DNA of 64,000 nt, taken from NCBI RefSeq assembly GCF_007828865.1, contig NZ_VIVK01000001.1, forward strand, positions 5,704,001 to 5,768,000. The letters run 5' to 3'. Within the stretch, counting starts at the first letter, position 1. Each line of letters begins with the position of its first letter. Source of the stretch: Kribbella amoyensis. GTDB lineage: Bacteria; Actinomycetota; Actinomycetes; Propionibacteriales; Kribbellaceae. The notes beneath the pieces are model-generated. The model did no database searches. It saw only the letters and a list, made by a program, of their open reading frames with translations, and was not told where the DNA came from. Position numbers and translations under genes: made by a program. Below, piece after piece: positions 53,642-63,310 of the stretch.

Positions 53642-54283
53642 TCAGGCCGGTTTGCGGACCAGCAGGTACGCCTGCGGGAGCTGGTCGATGCTGCTCGGGG
53701 CCGTGGTCGTCGTCGACACCTCGACGAACCCGGCCCCGGCCAGCAGCCCCGCGATCACGTCCGGCTGGTACCGGTAGACGTCGAGCGACAGCGGATGCCC
53801 GTACCCCTGGTCCAGGTGCCGCGTGCCCTCGCCGATCTTGAACCCGTGCAGCAGCAGCCCACCCGGCCGCACCACCCGGAAGAGCTCGCCGAACACCCGC
53901 GGCAGGTCCTCGGCCGGCGTGTGCACCAGGGAGTACCAGGCGAGCGCACCGGCGAGCTCGTTGTCGGGCAGGTCCAGGTCGAGCAACGAACCCTGCTCGA
54001 ACCGCAGCTCGGGATGCGCCGCCCTTGCGACCTCGACCATCCCGCTCGACAGGTCCACCCCGAACGCGTCCACGCCCAGCCCGGCCAGGTACGTCGTCAC
54101 GTGCCCGGGACCGCAGCCCAGATCGCCGACCGGTCCCCCGCCACCCTCGGCCACCAGGTCGGCGAGCAGCCCCATCATCGCCCGCTGGAACGGGTCCGCG
54201 ATGAAGAGCGGCTCGACGATCTTGTAGTAGTCGGCGGCGACGGTGTCGTAGGAGGCGCGGGTGGAGTCGAGGTAGGAGGTCAT
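53642..54283 (-). CDS. Class I SAM-dependent methyltransferase
   Basis: A 213-aa protein with the ARYDTVAADYY-like cap (SYDTVAADYYKIVE), motif I VGDLGCGPGHVTTYLA, the acidic FGVDLSSGM and VRPGGLLLHGFKIG. It is of the SAM methyltransferase type 11 group. The substrate is unknown. Its stop abuts the rhamnoside permease stop. Confidence 0.8.
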   Translation of the reverse strand: MTSYLDSTRASYDTVAADYYKIVEPLFIADPFQRAMMGLLADLVAEGGGGPVGDLGCGPGHVTTYLAGLGVDAFGVDLSSGMVEVARAAHPELRFEQGSLLDLDLPDNELAGALAWYSLVHTPAEDLPRVFGELFRVVRPGGLLLHGFKIGEGTRHLDQGYGHPLSLDVYRYQPDVIAGLLAGAGFVEVSTTTTAPSSIDQLPQAYLLVRKPA

Positions 54284-54328
54284 GGCCGAGGACCCTAGAA
54301 CCCGGCACCGACAGTTGGCGCTGGCGAC

Positions 54329-55468
54329 TCAGAGCAGTGTGGGCAGCCGCTCGGCGAGTACCTCGTAGTCGTGGAGGCTGTTGTACGCGTGCGCCGACAA
54401 CCGGATGTACGTCCGGCCGTCGAACCCGGTCAGGGTGATCTCGGCCTTGAGCTCACGGGATGCGCGGATCTTCACCGACTCGGCCTCCCCCGGGGTCGCG
54501 ACCCCCGAGAACGGCAGCTCGACCAGGCGCATCGTCGCGGCCGGGCTCGCGATGTCGGGGATCCCGGTGCCGAGCGCCTTGGCGAGGACGCGGGCGCCTT
54601 CGTCGATCAACCCGGACAGCTGGGTCCGGCGCTCGGGCCACTGCAACTCGGCGAGGACCCGCACCGACTCCGGCGCCGCGATCCAGGGCACGTAGTCGTA
54701 CGTCCCCTGCATGTCGAACCGCTCCGGCAGGCGCTCGTCGTACTCGGACCAGGACACGATCAGCGGCATCGTCGCGGTCCGCCACTTCTCCGCGACCACC
54801 AGGCCGGCGGTACCACGGGGTGCGGCCGGCCACTTGTGGAAGTTCCCGGTCCAGAAGTCGGCGCCGTCCTCCGCGGGTGCGTCGAGCAGCGCCGGAGCAT
54901 GGGCGCCGTCGACGATCACCGGGATGCGGCCGCCGCACGCCTCGACCAGGCGGCGGATCGGGAACACCATCGCGGTCGCCGAACTGATCTGGTCCACGAT
55001 CAGCCCCGCGGTCCGCTCGTCCAGCGCCGCGGAGATCGTCGCGACCACGGTGTCGTCGTCGGCCTCCAACGGGATGTCGACCACCACGATCTCGGCTCCG
55101 CGGGCCCGGCAGAACCGCTCCGCGGCGTACCGGACCGCGCCGTACGCGTGGTTGGTCAGCACGATCCGGCTGCCGGCCGGGATCGGGATTGTGGCCAGCG
55201 CCGCCGTGACGCCGGCGCTCGCGTTCGGAACCAGGGCGAACCCGGCGGGATCGGTACCGAGGAAGCCGGCCAGCTCGAGCCGGCTGGTGGTCAGCCGGTC
55301 GGCCACCGAGCGGAACCACACCATCGGGTTCGCGTCGGCCTCGGTGCGCAGCCGGGCCATCAGCTCCTGCGTCCGGCGCGGCACGGCGCCGTACGAACCA
55401 TGGTTGAGATGGAGCACCTCGGGTTCGAGGGTCCACAGGTCGGGGCGGGGGTTGAGAAGCGTCACCAC
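54329..55468 (-). CDS. Aminotransferase class V (isopenicillin N epimerase-like)
   Basis: A 379-aa PLP enzyme with LNHGSYGAVPRR near the N-terminus, VPNASAGVTAAL (cofactor phosphate region), DGAHAPALLDAP and the Schiff-base Lys in TGNFHKWPAAPRGTAGL (about residue 215). This is the class V group related to isopenicillin N epimerase and cysteine desulfurase. Substrates of this subgroup are mostly unknown. It begins 23 bases from the divergent GDPD gene, so the promoters overlap. Confidence 0.85.
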   Translation of the reverse strand: MVTLLNPRPDLWTLEPEVLHLNHGSYGAVPRRTQELMARLRTEADANPMVWFRSVADRLTTSRLELAGFLGTDPAGFALVPNASAGVTAALATIPIPAGSRIVLTNHAYGAVRYAAERFCRARGAEIVVVDIPLEADDDTVVATISAALDERTAGLIVDQISSATAMVFPIRRLVEACGGRIPVIVDGAHAPALLDAPAEDGADFWTGNFHKWPAAPRGTAGLVVAEKWRTATMPLIVSWSEYDERLPERFDMQGTYDYVPWIAAPESVRVLAELQWPERRTQLSGLIDEGARVLAKALGTGIPDIASPAATMRLVELPFSGVATPGEAESVKIRASRELKAEITLTGFDGRTYIRLSAHAYNSLHDYEVLAERLPTLL

Positions 55469-55491
55469 CCAAACGGTACATACTTTCCGAT

Positions 55492-56244
55492 GTGTACCCG
55501 TACCTCGTCCACGACGGCCCGATCGCCATGGCCCACCGCGGCGGCGCCCTGCACCCCGACAACCTGGGGTACGAGAACTCGATGCACGCCTTCGCCCACG
55601 CGGTGAAACTCGGGTACCACTACCTGGAAACCGACCTGCACGCCACCAGCGACGGCGTCGTGGTCGCCTTCCACGATCACCGCCTCGACCGCGTCACCGA
55701 CAGCACCGGCGTCATCGCCGACCTGCCCTGGTCCGAAGTGAGCAAAGCCCGCATCAACGGCCACGAGCCGATCCCGCTGCTCGCCGAGGTGCTGGACGCC
55801 TTCCCCGAGGTCAAGCTCAACCTCGACATCAAAGCCGACAACGGCGTCCTCCCGGCCGCCGAGGTGATCCGCGCGGCCGGGGCGCTCGACCGCGTGTGCG
55901 TGTCGTCCTTCAGCCAAGCCAGAGTCCGCCAGATCCGCCGCGAACTGGGTCCCCGCCTGGCGACAGGGCTGGGCCAGCAGGAGATCGCCCGGCTGAGGTT
56001 CACCCCGTTCCCGGTGAACTCCGCGGGCGCCTGCCTGCAGATCCCCGAGGTCTACGGCCGCCTGCGGGTCCTCACCCCAGGCCTGCTGAAAAGAGCCCAC
56101 GCCCTCGGCAAACAGGTCCACGTCTGGACGGTGGACGACCCAGCCGACATGCACCGCCTCCTCGACCAAGGAGTAGACGGCCTCATCACCGACCGAACAG
56201 ACCTCCTCCGCCAAGTCCTCCAAGCCCGAAACCAATGGACGTAA
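55492..56244 (+). CDS. Glycerophosphodiester phosphodiesterase
   Basis: A 250-aa GDPD-family protein with the catalytic opening AMAHRGGALHPDN, YLETDLHATSDGVVVAFHDHRLDRVTD (metal and catalytic His) and the terminal VHVWTVDDPADMHRLLDQGVDGLITDR. It hydrolyses glycerophosphodiesters to glycerol 3-phosphate and an alcohol. No signal peptide is seen, so it is cytoplasmic. The GTG at 55492 gives the normal family start. Confidence 0.9.
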   Translation: MYPYLVHDGPIAMAHRGGALHPDNLGYENSMHAFAHAVKLGYHYLETDLHATSDGVVVAFHDHRLDRVTDSTGVIADLPWSEVSKARINGHEPIPLLAEVLDAFPEVKLNLDIKADNGVLPAAEVIRAAGALDRVCVSSFSQARVRQIRRELGPRLATGLGQQEIARLRFTPFPVNSAGACLQIPEVYGRLRVLTPGLLKRAHALGKQVHVWTVDDPADMHRLLDQGVDGLITDRTDLLRQVLQARNQWT

Positions 56245-56271
56245 GTACCGACCGCGCCCGCTACGTGGTTC

Positions 56272-57249
56272 TCAAAGGTGTTGGTTGTAGTGGTTGTCGA
56301 GGGCTGTGGCTCGGGTTTGGAGGGAATGGATCAGCCAGGCTGGGGCTAGCGGCTGGGCGTCGGTGGCAAGCTGCCAGAGAGCCCACTCGGCGTGTCTCTT
56401 GTCTTGGAAGGTGACCTCCAGAACAAGCCGGCCGTCATCTTCGAGGCTTTCGGAGAGGACAGCCAAGGCGGTACGAACAAGCTGCTCGCGGCGCGCCGGG
56501 TTCAGCCGGAGCTTCACCGCCACCTGGTCGCCGCCGGTGCGAAACCGGGTGCTCCTCTCCTGCCACGCTCGCTCCAGGTCGATCCTTTCCGGGCGTTCGG
56601 CCAGCTCGTCGAGCTCCTCGGCCGCCTGCACCCGCGACAGCCGGTACGTGCGGTCCTCGCCCGCCTTCGTCGCCAGGAGATAGCCCTGCTGCCGGACAGT
56701 CACCAGCCCGATCGGGTCCACCGTCCTCCACGTCGCCTCCTGACCCACAGCCGCGTACCGGAGCCGGAGCCGATGACCCGCGAACACCGCCCGCCGGATC
56801 TCCCCCACCACCGGATCAGGCAGTTCCTCCTCGACAACCTGACGGCGGGACAGGAGGTCGGTCTCGGGGTCGATGAGCAGCCGCTGGACCGCACCCGCCG
56901 CGGTGGCGCGTTGCTCTTCCGGGAGAGCGTCGAGGATCTTGAGCATCGCCGAGGCAAGAGCTGATCCGAGGCCGAAGACCTGAGCGCCTCGTCGGGATCC
57001 GGCGACCAGCAACGCAAGCGCCTCGTCGTGATTCAGCCCGGTCAGCTCGGTCTGGAACCCGGGCAACAACTCGAACCCGCCGTACCGCCCCCGCTCGGCG
57101 TACACCGGTATCCCGGCCGCGGACAGCGCCTCGATGTCGCGCAGCACCGTCCGCGTGGACACCTCCAGCTCGCGGGCCAACGTGGCCGCGGACAACCGAC
57201 CGCGTTGACGCAGGAGCAGCACCAGCGAGACCAGCCGATCGGCACGCAT
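56272..57249 (-). CDS. WYL-domain (YafY-type) transcriptional regulator
   Basis: A 325-aa regulator with an N-terminal helix-turn-helix (RLSAATLARELEVSTRTVLRDIEALSAAGIPV), then a WYL sensor domain (about 140-240; the usual W-Y-L triple is partly replaced, as RYAAVGQEATWRTVDPIGLV) and a C-terminal extension. Such proteins sense nucleotides or small ligands. It is divergent from the Rid-family gene, so it probably controls it. Confidence 0.85.
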   Translation of the reverse strand: MRADRLVSLVLLLRQRGRLSAATLARELEVSTRTVLRDIEALSAAGIPVYAERGRYGGFELLPGFQTELTGLNHDEALALLVAGSRRGAQVFGLGSALASAMLKILDALPEEQRATAAGAVQRLLIDPETDLLSRRQVVEEELPDPVVGEIRRAVFAGHRLRLRYAAVGQEATWRTVDPIGLVTVRQQGYLLATKAGEDRTYRLSRVQAAEELDELAERPERIDLERAWQERSTRFRTGGDQVAVKLRLNPARREQLVRTALAVLSESLEDDGRLVLEVTFQDKRHAEWALWQLATDAQPLAPAWLIHSLQTRATALDNHYNQHL

Positions 57250-57339
57250 CCGGAAACCCTACCGGCATACACGACACAGGGTGTCGTGAATCGTTGCCAG
57301 GCTTTCAGCACCAACAGCAACGCACCGAATGGAGCTGAA

Positions 57340-57741
57340 ATGGCAGTGGAACGTACCGCGGTCAACCCGTGGCCGTGGTCGGTGGAGCTCGGGTACAACC
57401 AGGCAGAGGTGGTCACCGGGCACACCCGGACCCTGTACTGCTCCGGGCAGACCGCGATGAGCGCCGAAGGCAAACCGCAGCACCCGGACGACCTGGCGGC
57501 CCAGTTGGCCCTGAGCCTCGACAACCTGGAGACCGTACTCGGCGACGCCGGCCTGTCCCTCCCGAACGTCGTCCGGCTGACCGTCTACACCACGGACGTG
57601 GACCTGCTCTTCCAGCACTACGGCGTCCTGGCGTCGCGGTTGGGCCGCGTCGGCGTCGCACCGCCCACCACGATGCTCGGGGTGACCCGGCTCGCGCTCC
57701 CCGACCTGCTGGTCGAGCTCGAGGCCACCGCTGTCGCCTGA
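57340..57741 (+). CDS. Rid-family protein lacking the deaminase arginine
   Basis: A 133-aa protein with the Rid fold: VTGHTRTLYCSGQTAM, QLALSLDNLETVLGDAGL and LPDLLVELEATAVA. In enamine/imine deaminases (RidA) an Arg stands in the pxRxxv segment; here that stretch is APPTTMLGV, with no Arg. It is thus likely a non-deaminase Rid subgroup with a different or unknown activity. It is divergent from the WYL regulator. The ATG at 57340 follows GGAG by 5 bases. Confidence 0.75.
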   Translation: MAVERTAVNPWPWSVELGYNQAEVVTGHTRTLYCSGQTAMSAEGKPQHPDDLAAQLALSLDNLETVLGDAGLSLPNVVRLTVYTTDVDLLFQHYGVLASRLGRVGVAPPTTMLGVTRLALPDLLVELEATAVA

Positions 57742-57846
57742 CGTGAGGCCCCACCGCCGGCAGTCGGCAACACCGTCCGCCCCGAGCTACTGAAGTGTTA
57801 TCGGGGATGTCACCTGCCGGCGGTTCGACCTGTCAGACTTCCGCGC

Positions 57847-59220
57847 ATGGGATTGCTCTCCGCTCCGGCTGCGGTCGACTCGCGTGAGTACTGGGGCTTC
57901 AGCCTGTACGACTGGGCCAACTCCGGCTACGTCACCACCACCGGCACCGTGCTCTTCGCCCCGTACCTCACCTCGGTCGCCGAGACCGCCGCGTGCGGGC
58001 GGGTCGGAACGACCGACAATCCCTGCCGCACCAACCTGGAGATCCTCGGGCTCGGCGTCTCCCCCGGGTCGCTCGCGTTCTACGTCGTGACCGTCGCGAC
58101 CCTGGTGTCCGCGCTCTTCCTGCCCGTGGTCGGCGCGATCGCGGACCGGACGCCGCGGAAGAAGCTGCTGATGTGCGGGTTCGCCTGGACCGGCGCGCTG
58201 GCCGCGAGCTGCATGGTGTTCGTCGCCGACGGCCGGTGGGCGCTCGGGGCGCTGTTGCTGTTCATCGGCAACCTGTGTCTGGGGTCCTCGCTGGTCGTCT
58301 ACGACTCGATCTTGATCGACATCGCTCCACCCGACGACCGCGACGACGTGTCCTCGCGGGCGTGGGCGCTAGGGTACCTCGGTGGGTTCATCCTGCTCGC
58401 GATCAACCTCGGCGTCGTCACCGCGCACGACGCGCTCGGGATGAGCCAGAGCACCGCGGTCCGGTTGAGTCTGCTCAGTGCGGGGTTGTGGTGGGGCCTG
58501 TTCACGTTCATCCCGTTCGTGCGGCTCCGCAACCGTCCACCCGCCGCCGTCGTCCCGGTCCGTAGCGGCAGCCTGGTCCGGCAGAGCTTCGGCCAGCTCG
58601 CGGCCACGCTGAGGCACCTGCGCGCGTACCCGATGACGCTGCTGTTCCTGGTCGCGTACCTGTTCTTCAACGACGGGATCCAGACCGTCATCTCGGTCTC
58701 GTCCACCTACGGCGAGAAGCAGCTCGGGTTCGAGACGCAGGTGCTGATCGCGACGATCCTGCTGGTTCAGCTCGTCGCGTTCTTCGGCGCGCTCGCGTTC
58801 GGCCGGTTCGCCCGCCGGTACGGGTCGCAGCGCACGATCATGGGCGGCCTGGTCGTCTGGATGCTGATCGTGATCGCCGGATTCCTGCTGCCGGCCGGCC
58901 AGATCGTGCCGTTCCTCGCGATGGGCGTCGCGATCGGCATCGTCCTCGGCGGCACCCAGGCGCTGTCCCGGTCCGCGTTCAGCCAGTTGATCCCGAAGGG
59001 CCGCGAGGCGGAGTACTTCAGCCTGTACCAGGCCGGCGAGCGCGGTACCTCCTGGCTCGGCACCCTGGTCTTCGGCCTGGTCCACCAGATCACCGGTTCG
59101 TACCGCCCCGCGATCGTTGCCCTCGGCCTCTTCTTCCTGGTCGGCCTGGTCCTGCTCACCCGCGTCGACATGCGCCGCGGCATCGCCGAAGCCGGCAACA
59201 CCCAACCGACCCTGGTCTGA
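57847..59220 (+). CDS. MFS transporter (Atg22/UMF1-like)
   Basis: A 457-aa membrane protein with about twelve helices and the YDWANSGY motif near the N-terminus (LYDWANSGYVTTTG), diagnostic of the Atg22-like MFS group. GAIADRTPRKKLLM is the MFS loop 2-3 motif. In fungi Atg22 exports amino acids from vacuoles; bacterial members are putative effluxers with unknown cargo. No partner gene is close. Confidence 0.85.
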   Translation: MGLLSAPAAVDSREYWGFSLYDWANSGYVTTTGTVLFAPYLTSVAETAACGRVGTTDNPCRTNLEILGLGVSPGSLAFYVVTVATLVSALFLPVVGAIADRTPRKKLLMCGFAWTGALAASCMVFVADGRWALGALLLFIGNLCLGSSLVVYDSILIDIAPPDDRDDVSSRAWALGYLGGFILLAINLGVVTAHDALGMSQSTAVRLSLLSAGLWWGLFTFIPFVRLRNRPPAAVVPVRSGSLVRQSFGQLAATLRHLRAYPMTLLFLVAYLFFNDGIQTVISVSSTYGEKQLGFETQVLIATILLVQLVAFFGALAFGRFARRYGSQRTIMGGLVVWMLIVIAGFLLPAGQIVPFLAMGVAIGIVLGGTQALSRSAFSQLIPKGREAEYFSLYQAGERGTSWLGTLVFGLVHQITGSYRPAIVALGLFFLVGLVLLTRVDMRRGIAEAGNTQPTLV

Positions 59221-59331
59221 CCGGGCGGACCTCCAGCACTCATCAAGTCCACGGTGCAGTCGGGTTCCACGCTGGACGGAGGCCGACCACGGCATCCGCC
59301 CAGCGGTTGGGGAGTGGTGGAGGTCCGGGCC

Positions 59332-59877
59332 TCAGCGCGGTGACGCCGACGGGTTCGGGGTCCGGCCGAAGCCGCCGGCCGGGAGGTTGCCCTGCCGGAT
59401 CGTGCGGGCGGTCAGGGTGCCGTCGGTGGTTTCGCCGCTGACGACGACCTGCTGGCCGGTCTTCAGGTCGGCCGCGGTGCCCTTGCTGGTGATCTCGTAC
59501 GCCGTGTCGCCGGTGATCTTGACGGTCACGTCGCCGTTCTGGGTCTTCACCACCACCTGCTGGCCGGTCGCCGACACCACGGTCCCGATCGCCGCGTTCC
59601 CCCCTTGGCCACCCGGACCCTGGCCCGGACCGCCGCCTTGGCCGCGGAAGGTGCCGTACCCACCGAGGCCGCGACCGCCCGCTTGGGGCTGGGCCGAGTC
59701 GGAGGCGAACGCCGCGTGCAGGCCGGCGCCGCCGGCGAGACCGACCGCGAGGACGACGATCCCGGTCAGGATCGCGGTCGCCAGCGGCAGGTTGAGCGTC
59801 TGCTTCGGGCGCAGGGCGGCGTCGACCTCCTCGTCGGAGCCGATCTGGGCGAAATCGTCCGGGGACTGCGAGCTCAT
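59332..59877 (-). CDS. Membrane-anchored DUF5666-like protein
   Basis: A 181-aa protein with a cytoplasmic N-terminus, one membrane helix (about residues 32-55), a Gly/Gln-rich linker (about 65-95) and a C-terminal beta domain (GTVVSATGQQVVVKTQNGDVTVKITG) like DUF5666. It begins 13 bases after the MacB-like permease, in the same transcription unit, so it may assist the efflux complex outside the membrane. Its function is unknown. Confidence 0.7.
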   Translation of the reverse strand: MSSQSPDDFAQIGSDEEVDAALRPKQTLNLPLATAILTGIVVLAVGLAGGAGLHAAFASDSAQPQAGGRGLGGYGTFRGQGGGPGQGPGGQGGNAAIGTVVSATGQQVVVKTQNGDVTVKITGDTAYEITSKGTAADLKTGQQVVVSGETTDGTLTARTIRQGNLPAGGFGRTPNPSASPR

Positions 59878-59890
59878 GGCTGGACCTTTC

Positions 59891-61120
59891 TCATTCGTGA
59901 CGGAGGGCGTCGATGGGACGGAGACCGGCGGCCCGGTGCGCGGGCATGCTGCCGAAGAACAACCCGACGGCCGCGGACACGCCGAACGCGAGCGCGATCG
60001 ACGACGGCACCAGCGCGGGCTGCACCCCGGCCAGCTGGAACCGGCTGACCACCAGCGCGGCGGCCACGCCGACCGCGCCGCCGAGCAGACTCAGCAAGGT
60101 GGCCTCGATCAGGAACTGGCCGAGGATCGCCCGCCGCCGCGCACCGAGCGCCTTGCGGATCCCGATCTCCCGGGTCCGTTCGGTGACCGTGACGAGCATG
60201 ATGTTGGTGACCCCGATGCCGCCGACGATCAGGCTGATCGCGGCGACCGTGGCCAGCAGCGCGGTGAAGGTCGCCGCGGTGTCCTGGCTGGTCTGCAGGA
60301 TCTGCGCGGAGTTGGTGATCCGGAACGGCGAGGGCTGGTTCGCCGGGACCTGGTGCCGGGCTGCGAGCAACTGGGTCACCTCGGCCTGGGCCAGGTCGAC
60401 CCGGTCCTTGCCGGCCGCCTGGACGACCAGCTGGCTCAGTGCGCCGTACCCGGCCTGGGTCGCGCGCAGCGTGCTGATCGGCACGATCACGGCCGCGTTC
60501 GGATCGGCGAATCCGGTGCTGTCCTTGCTCGCCAGCACCCCGAGCACGGTGAAGTCGATCGCCCCCAGCTTGACCGTCTGGCCGACCGCGGCCGCCGGCC
60601 GGCCGAACAACTCCGACGCCGCCGTCTGACCGAGCAGGACCACGCGCCGGGACGAGTCCACGTCCTGCTGGGTGAACGAGCGGCCGGACCCGACCGGCGT
60701 GTTCGTGGCCGGCAGGTACTCCGGGGTCGTCCCGATCACCTGGTTGACGGTGTAGCTGGTGTCGCCGTTGGTCGCCGTACCGGAGCTCGTCATCACCGGC
60801 GCGACCGCGGCCACGTCGGGGGCGAGCCGCCGATCGGCCAGTGCTTCGGCGTCCTCCATCGACAGGGCGTACTGCTGCGCCGACGGGCCGGCCTGGCCGC
60901 GGACGAACCCGCCGCCCCCTCCCGTGGTCGAGACGGTGAGCAGGTTCGTCCCCATCGCCTCCAGCCGATCCTGCACCGCCTTCCCCGAACCGTTGCCAAC
61001 CGCAACGAGGACGATGACCGCGCCGACGCCGATGGCGACCCCGAGTACGGTCAGCAGAGAGCGGAGCTTGTTCGCCCCGAGACCACGCAGCGCGGCCCCG
61101 AACAGATCGCGAGGTGACAT
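59891..61120 (-). CDS. MacB-like ABC transporter permease
   Basis: A 409-aa permease with four helices, one at the N-terminus (LRSLLTVLGVAIGVGAVIVLVAVG) and three at the C-terminus around the large external domain. The FtsX/MacB signature GGIGVTNIMLVTVTERTREIGIRKALGA is at about residues 285-312. It partners the ATPase whose stop overlaps its start by one base. Substrates of MacB-type systems are macrolides, peptides or lipoproteins; the cargo here is unknown. Confidence 0.85.
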   Translation of the reverse strand: MSPRDLFGAALRGLGANKLRSLLTVLGVAIGVGAVIVLVAVGNGSGKAVQDRLEAMGTNLLTVSTTGGGGGFVRGQAGPSAQQYALSMEDAEALADRRLAPDVAAVAPVMTSSGTATNGDTSYTVNQVIGTTPEYLPATNTPVGSGRSFTQQDVDSSRRVVLLGQTAASELFGRPAAAVGQTVKLGAIDFTVLGVLASKDSTGFADPNAAVIVPISTLRATQAGYGALSQLVVQAAGKDRVDLAQAEVTQLLAARHQVPANQPSPFRITNSAQILQTSQDTAATFTALLATVAAISLIVGGIGVTNIMLVTVTERTREIGIRKALGARRRAILGQFLIEATLLSLLGGAVGVAAALVVSRFQLAGVQPALVPSSIALAFGVSAAVGLFFGSMPAHRAAGLRPIDALRHE

Positions 61121-61812
61121 CAGCGGGTCACCTCGTCGGCGACGATCCGGCCGTCGGACACCTGGATCAGCCGGCGCGCCCGCCGGGCCACCTCGTCCTC
61201 GTGCGTGATCACCACGACCGTGCGGCCGTCGGCGTTCAGCTCGTCGAACATGCCGAGCACCTCGTCGGTGGAGCGCGCATCCAGGTTCCCGGTCGGCTCG
61301 TCGGCCAGCAGGATCCGGGGGCCGGTTGCCAGCGCCCGGGCGATCGCTACCCGCTGCTGCTGACCACCGGACAGCTCATTCGGCCGGTGGTCCTCGCGAT
61401 CGGCCAGGCCGACCAGTTCGAGTGCGCGACGAGCCCGCTGCCGCCGGTCGGTCCGGCGCAGGTGTGCGTACGTCAGCGGCAGCTCGACGTTCGCGAGCGC
61501 CGTGGTCCTTGGGATCAGGTTGAACGACTGGAAGACGAACCCGATCTTGCGGCCGCGGACGAGCGCTTGCTGATCCTCCGACAACCGGGCCACGTTCGTC
61601 CCGTCCAGCCAGTACTCGCCGCGGCTGGGGACGTCGAGACAGCCGAGGATGTTCATCAGCGTGGACTTGCCGGAGCCGGACGACCCCATCACCGCGACGT
61701 ACTCGCCGGACCGGACCCGCAGCGACACCCCGCGCAGCGCGTGCACCGCGGTCTCGCCGGCTCCGTAGGTCTTGGTGACGTCCTTGATCTCGATCAGGGC
61801 GTCACCGGCCAC
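61120..61812 (-). CDS. MacB-type ABC transporter ATPase (LolD/MacB group)
   Basis: A 230-aa ATPase with Walker A GSSGSGKSTLMNILG, Q-loop FVFQSFNLI, signature LSGGQQQRVAIARAL and Walker B ILLADEPTGNLD. The GTG at 61812 has GGGGGAG 6 bases upstream and is preferred to in-frame starts further up. Its start overlaps the adaptor gene's end by 11 bases and its stop overlaps the permease start by one, a tightly coupled operon. Confidence 0.88.
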   Translation of the reverse strand: MAGDALIEIKDVTKTYGAGETAVHALRGVSLRVRSGEYVAVMGSSGSGKSTLMNILGCLDVPSRGEYWLDGTNVARLSEDQQALVRGRKIGFVFQSFNLIPRTTALANVELPLTYAHLRRTDRRQRARRALELVGLADREDHRPNELSGGQQQRVAIARALATGPRILLADEPTGNLDARSTDEVLGMFDELNADGRTVVVITHEDEVARRARRLIQVSDGRIVADEVTR

Positions 61813-63130
61813 GGTTCGCTCCCCCACCAAAGCCGCCCTGCCCGCCACCCTGGCCACCGGGGAGCTGACCACCCGGGAACTGCCCGGTCCGGCCCTGCCC
61901 ACCCTGGCCCGCCGCCCCGGTGCCGATCGCGCCCTGCAGCAGCTGGATCTGCTCACCCTCGTCGAGTCCGGACGTGACCTGGGTGTAGCTGTCGCCGCGG
62001 ACCCCGACCTGGACCTCGCGGCTCTGTCCGTCGGCCAGCGTCACGGTGTTCGTCGTCCCGCTGGTCGCGATCGCCATCGTCGGCACGTGCAGCGCGTTCG
62101 CCGCCTTCGCGGTCTGGACGGTGACGTTCGCGGTCTGCCCGATCCGCGCCTCGGCCGGGAGCTTGGCCAGGCTGAAGGTCGCCGAGTACGAGACCACGCC
62201 GTTCGTGGTGGTCGGGGTCGGCGAGACCGCGACCAGGGTGGCGGTCAATGTCCTGCCCGGGTCGGCGTTCAGCGTGACGGTGGACGCCTGCTCGGCCTTG
62301 ATCTTGATCGCGTCCGCCTCCGGGAACGCGGCGACGACCTGCAGCGACTTCAGATCGGCGAGCTCGACGAACCCGCCGGTGGTGGTGGCTTGAGCTGAGG
62401 TCGAGCCTGAGCTCCCGGTCTGGCCGGACGAACCACCGGACCCTGACCCTGTACCTGAGCCTGATCCGCCGGCGACCGAGCCGACCGACCCGTTGACCGC
62501 GGTCACCGTGCCCGCGATCGGCGCCCGCAGCGTGGTCGCGTCGACGGCGGCCTGGGCGGCCTCGGCGTTCTGGTCCGCCTGCTCCTTGTCGGCCTTCGCC
62601 CGGGCCAGGCTCGCCTTCGCGTTCGTCACCACGATCGCCGGATCCTGGGTCTGCTGAGACTGGCCCTGTTGCTGACCTTGAGCAGGCGTCGGGCTCGGGC
62701 TGGACTCGGCCGCGTCCGCGGCTTCCTCGGCGTCGTCGAGCGACTCCTGCGCCGCCTCGACCGAGTTGTTCGCCGCGATCTGGTTCTGCTCGGCGATCCG
62801 GACCTGCCGCCGCGCCGCGGTGGCGTCGATCTTCGCGATCGCCGCGCCCTTGGCGACCACCTGGCCGACCTTCACGTACACCGCGGTCACGGTGCCCGCG
62901 GTCTCGAACTGCGGCGACGCCGACCGCGAGCTCTGCAGGGTGCCGCTCGAACTCACGCTCGCGGTCACGTCCCCGCGGGCCACGGCGACGGTCGGCCGCG
63001 CCGTCCTCGCGGCCTCGGACTCGTCGCGGAAGAACAGCAGGTAGGAGGTGACGGCGATGGCCAGGACGATCGCGACGAGGGCGACGTTGAGCAGGCTGAG
63101 GCCACGGAGCTTGTGGCGTGGGAGGACCAT
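61802..63130 (-). CDS. Periplasmic-adaptor-like efflux subunit (MacA/HlyD type)
   Basis: A 442-aa membrane-fusion protein. One helix (about residues 11-33) anchors it; then come a lipoyl/barrel-sandwich half (ASVSSSGTLQSSRSAS, VKVGQVVAKGAAIAKID), a long coiled coil with a Ser/Pro/Gln linker, the second half-motif LRAPIAGTVTAVNG and a barrel. The C-terminus is a Gly/Gln-rich tail. It is the first gene of the MacAB-like operon. In a single-membrane actinobacterium it would couple the permease to the cell wall rather than an outer membrane. Confidence 0.85.
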   Translation of the reverse strand: MVLPRHKLRGLSLLNVALVAIVLAIAVTSYLLFFRDESEAARTARPTVAVARGDVTASVSSSGTLQSSRSASPQFETAGTVTAVYVKVGQVVAKGAAIAKIDATAARRQVRIAEQNQIAANNSVEAAQESLDDAEEAADAAESSPSPTPAQGQQQGQSQQTQDPAIVVTNAKASLARAKADKEQADQNAEAAQAAVDATTLRAPIAGTVTAVNGSVGSVAGGSGSGTGSGSGGSSGQTGSSGSTSAQATTTGGFVELADLKSLQVVAAFPEADAIKIKAEQASTVTLNADPGRTLTATLVAVSPTPTTTNGVVSYSATFSLAKLPAEARIGQTANVTVQTAKAANALHVPTMAIATSGTTNTVTLADGQSREVQVGVRGDSYTQVTSGLDEGEQIQLLQGAIGTGAAGQGGQGRTGQFPGGQLPGGQGGGQGGFGGGANRGR

Positions 63131-63310
63131 GGAGCCGCACGCTAGGGACGGTTGCTGAGGAATGGATCGGGGAATCCTGGCAACTGGCTGTGAAAAATTC
63201 GGGTCGACCCCGGTGTGGCTTGCGACACACAGTGATGTGTGTACGCCTGGTGACACCGGGTCATGACAGTTGTGTCAGGTGCGTACCGGGGGCTCGGGCA
63301 TGCCAAAATG

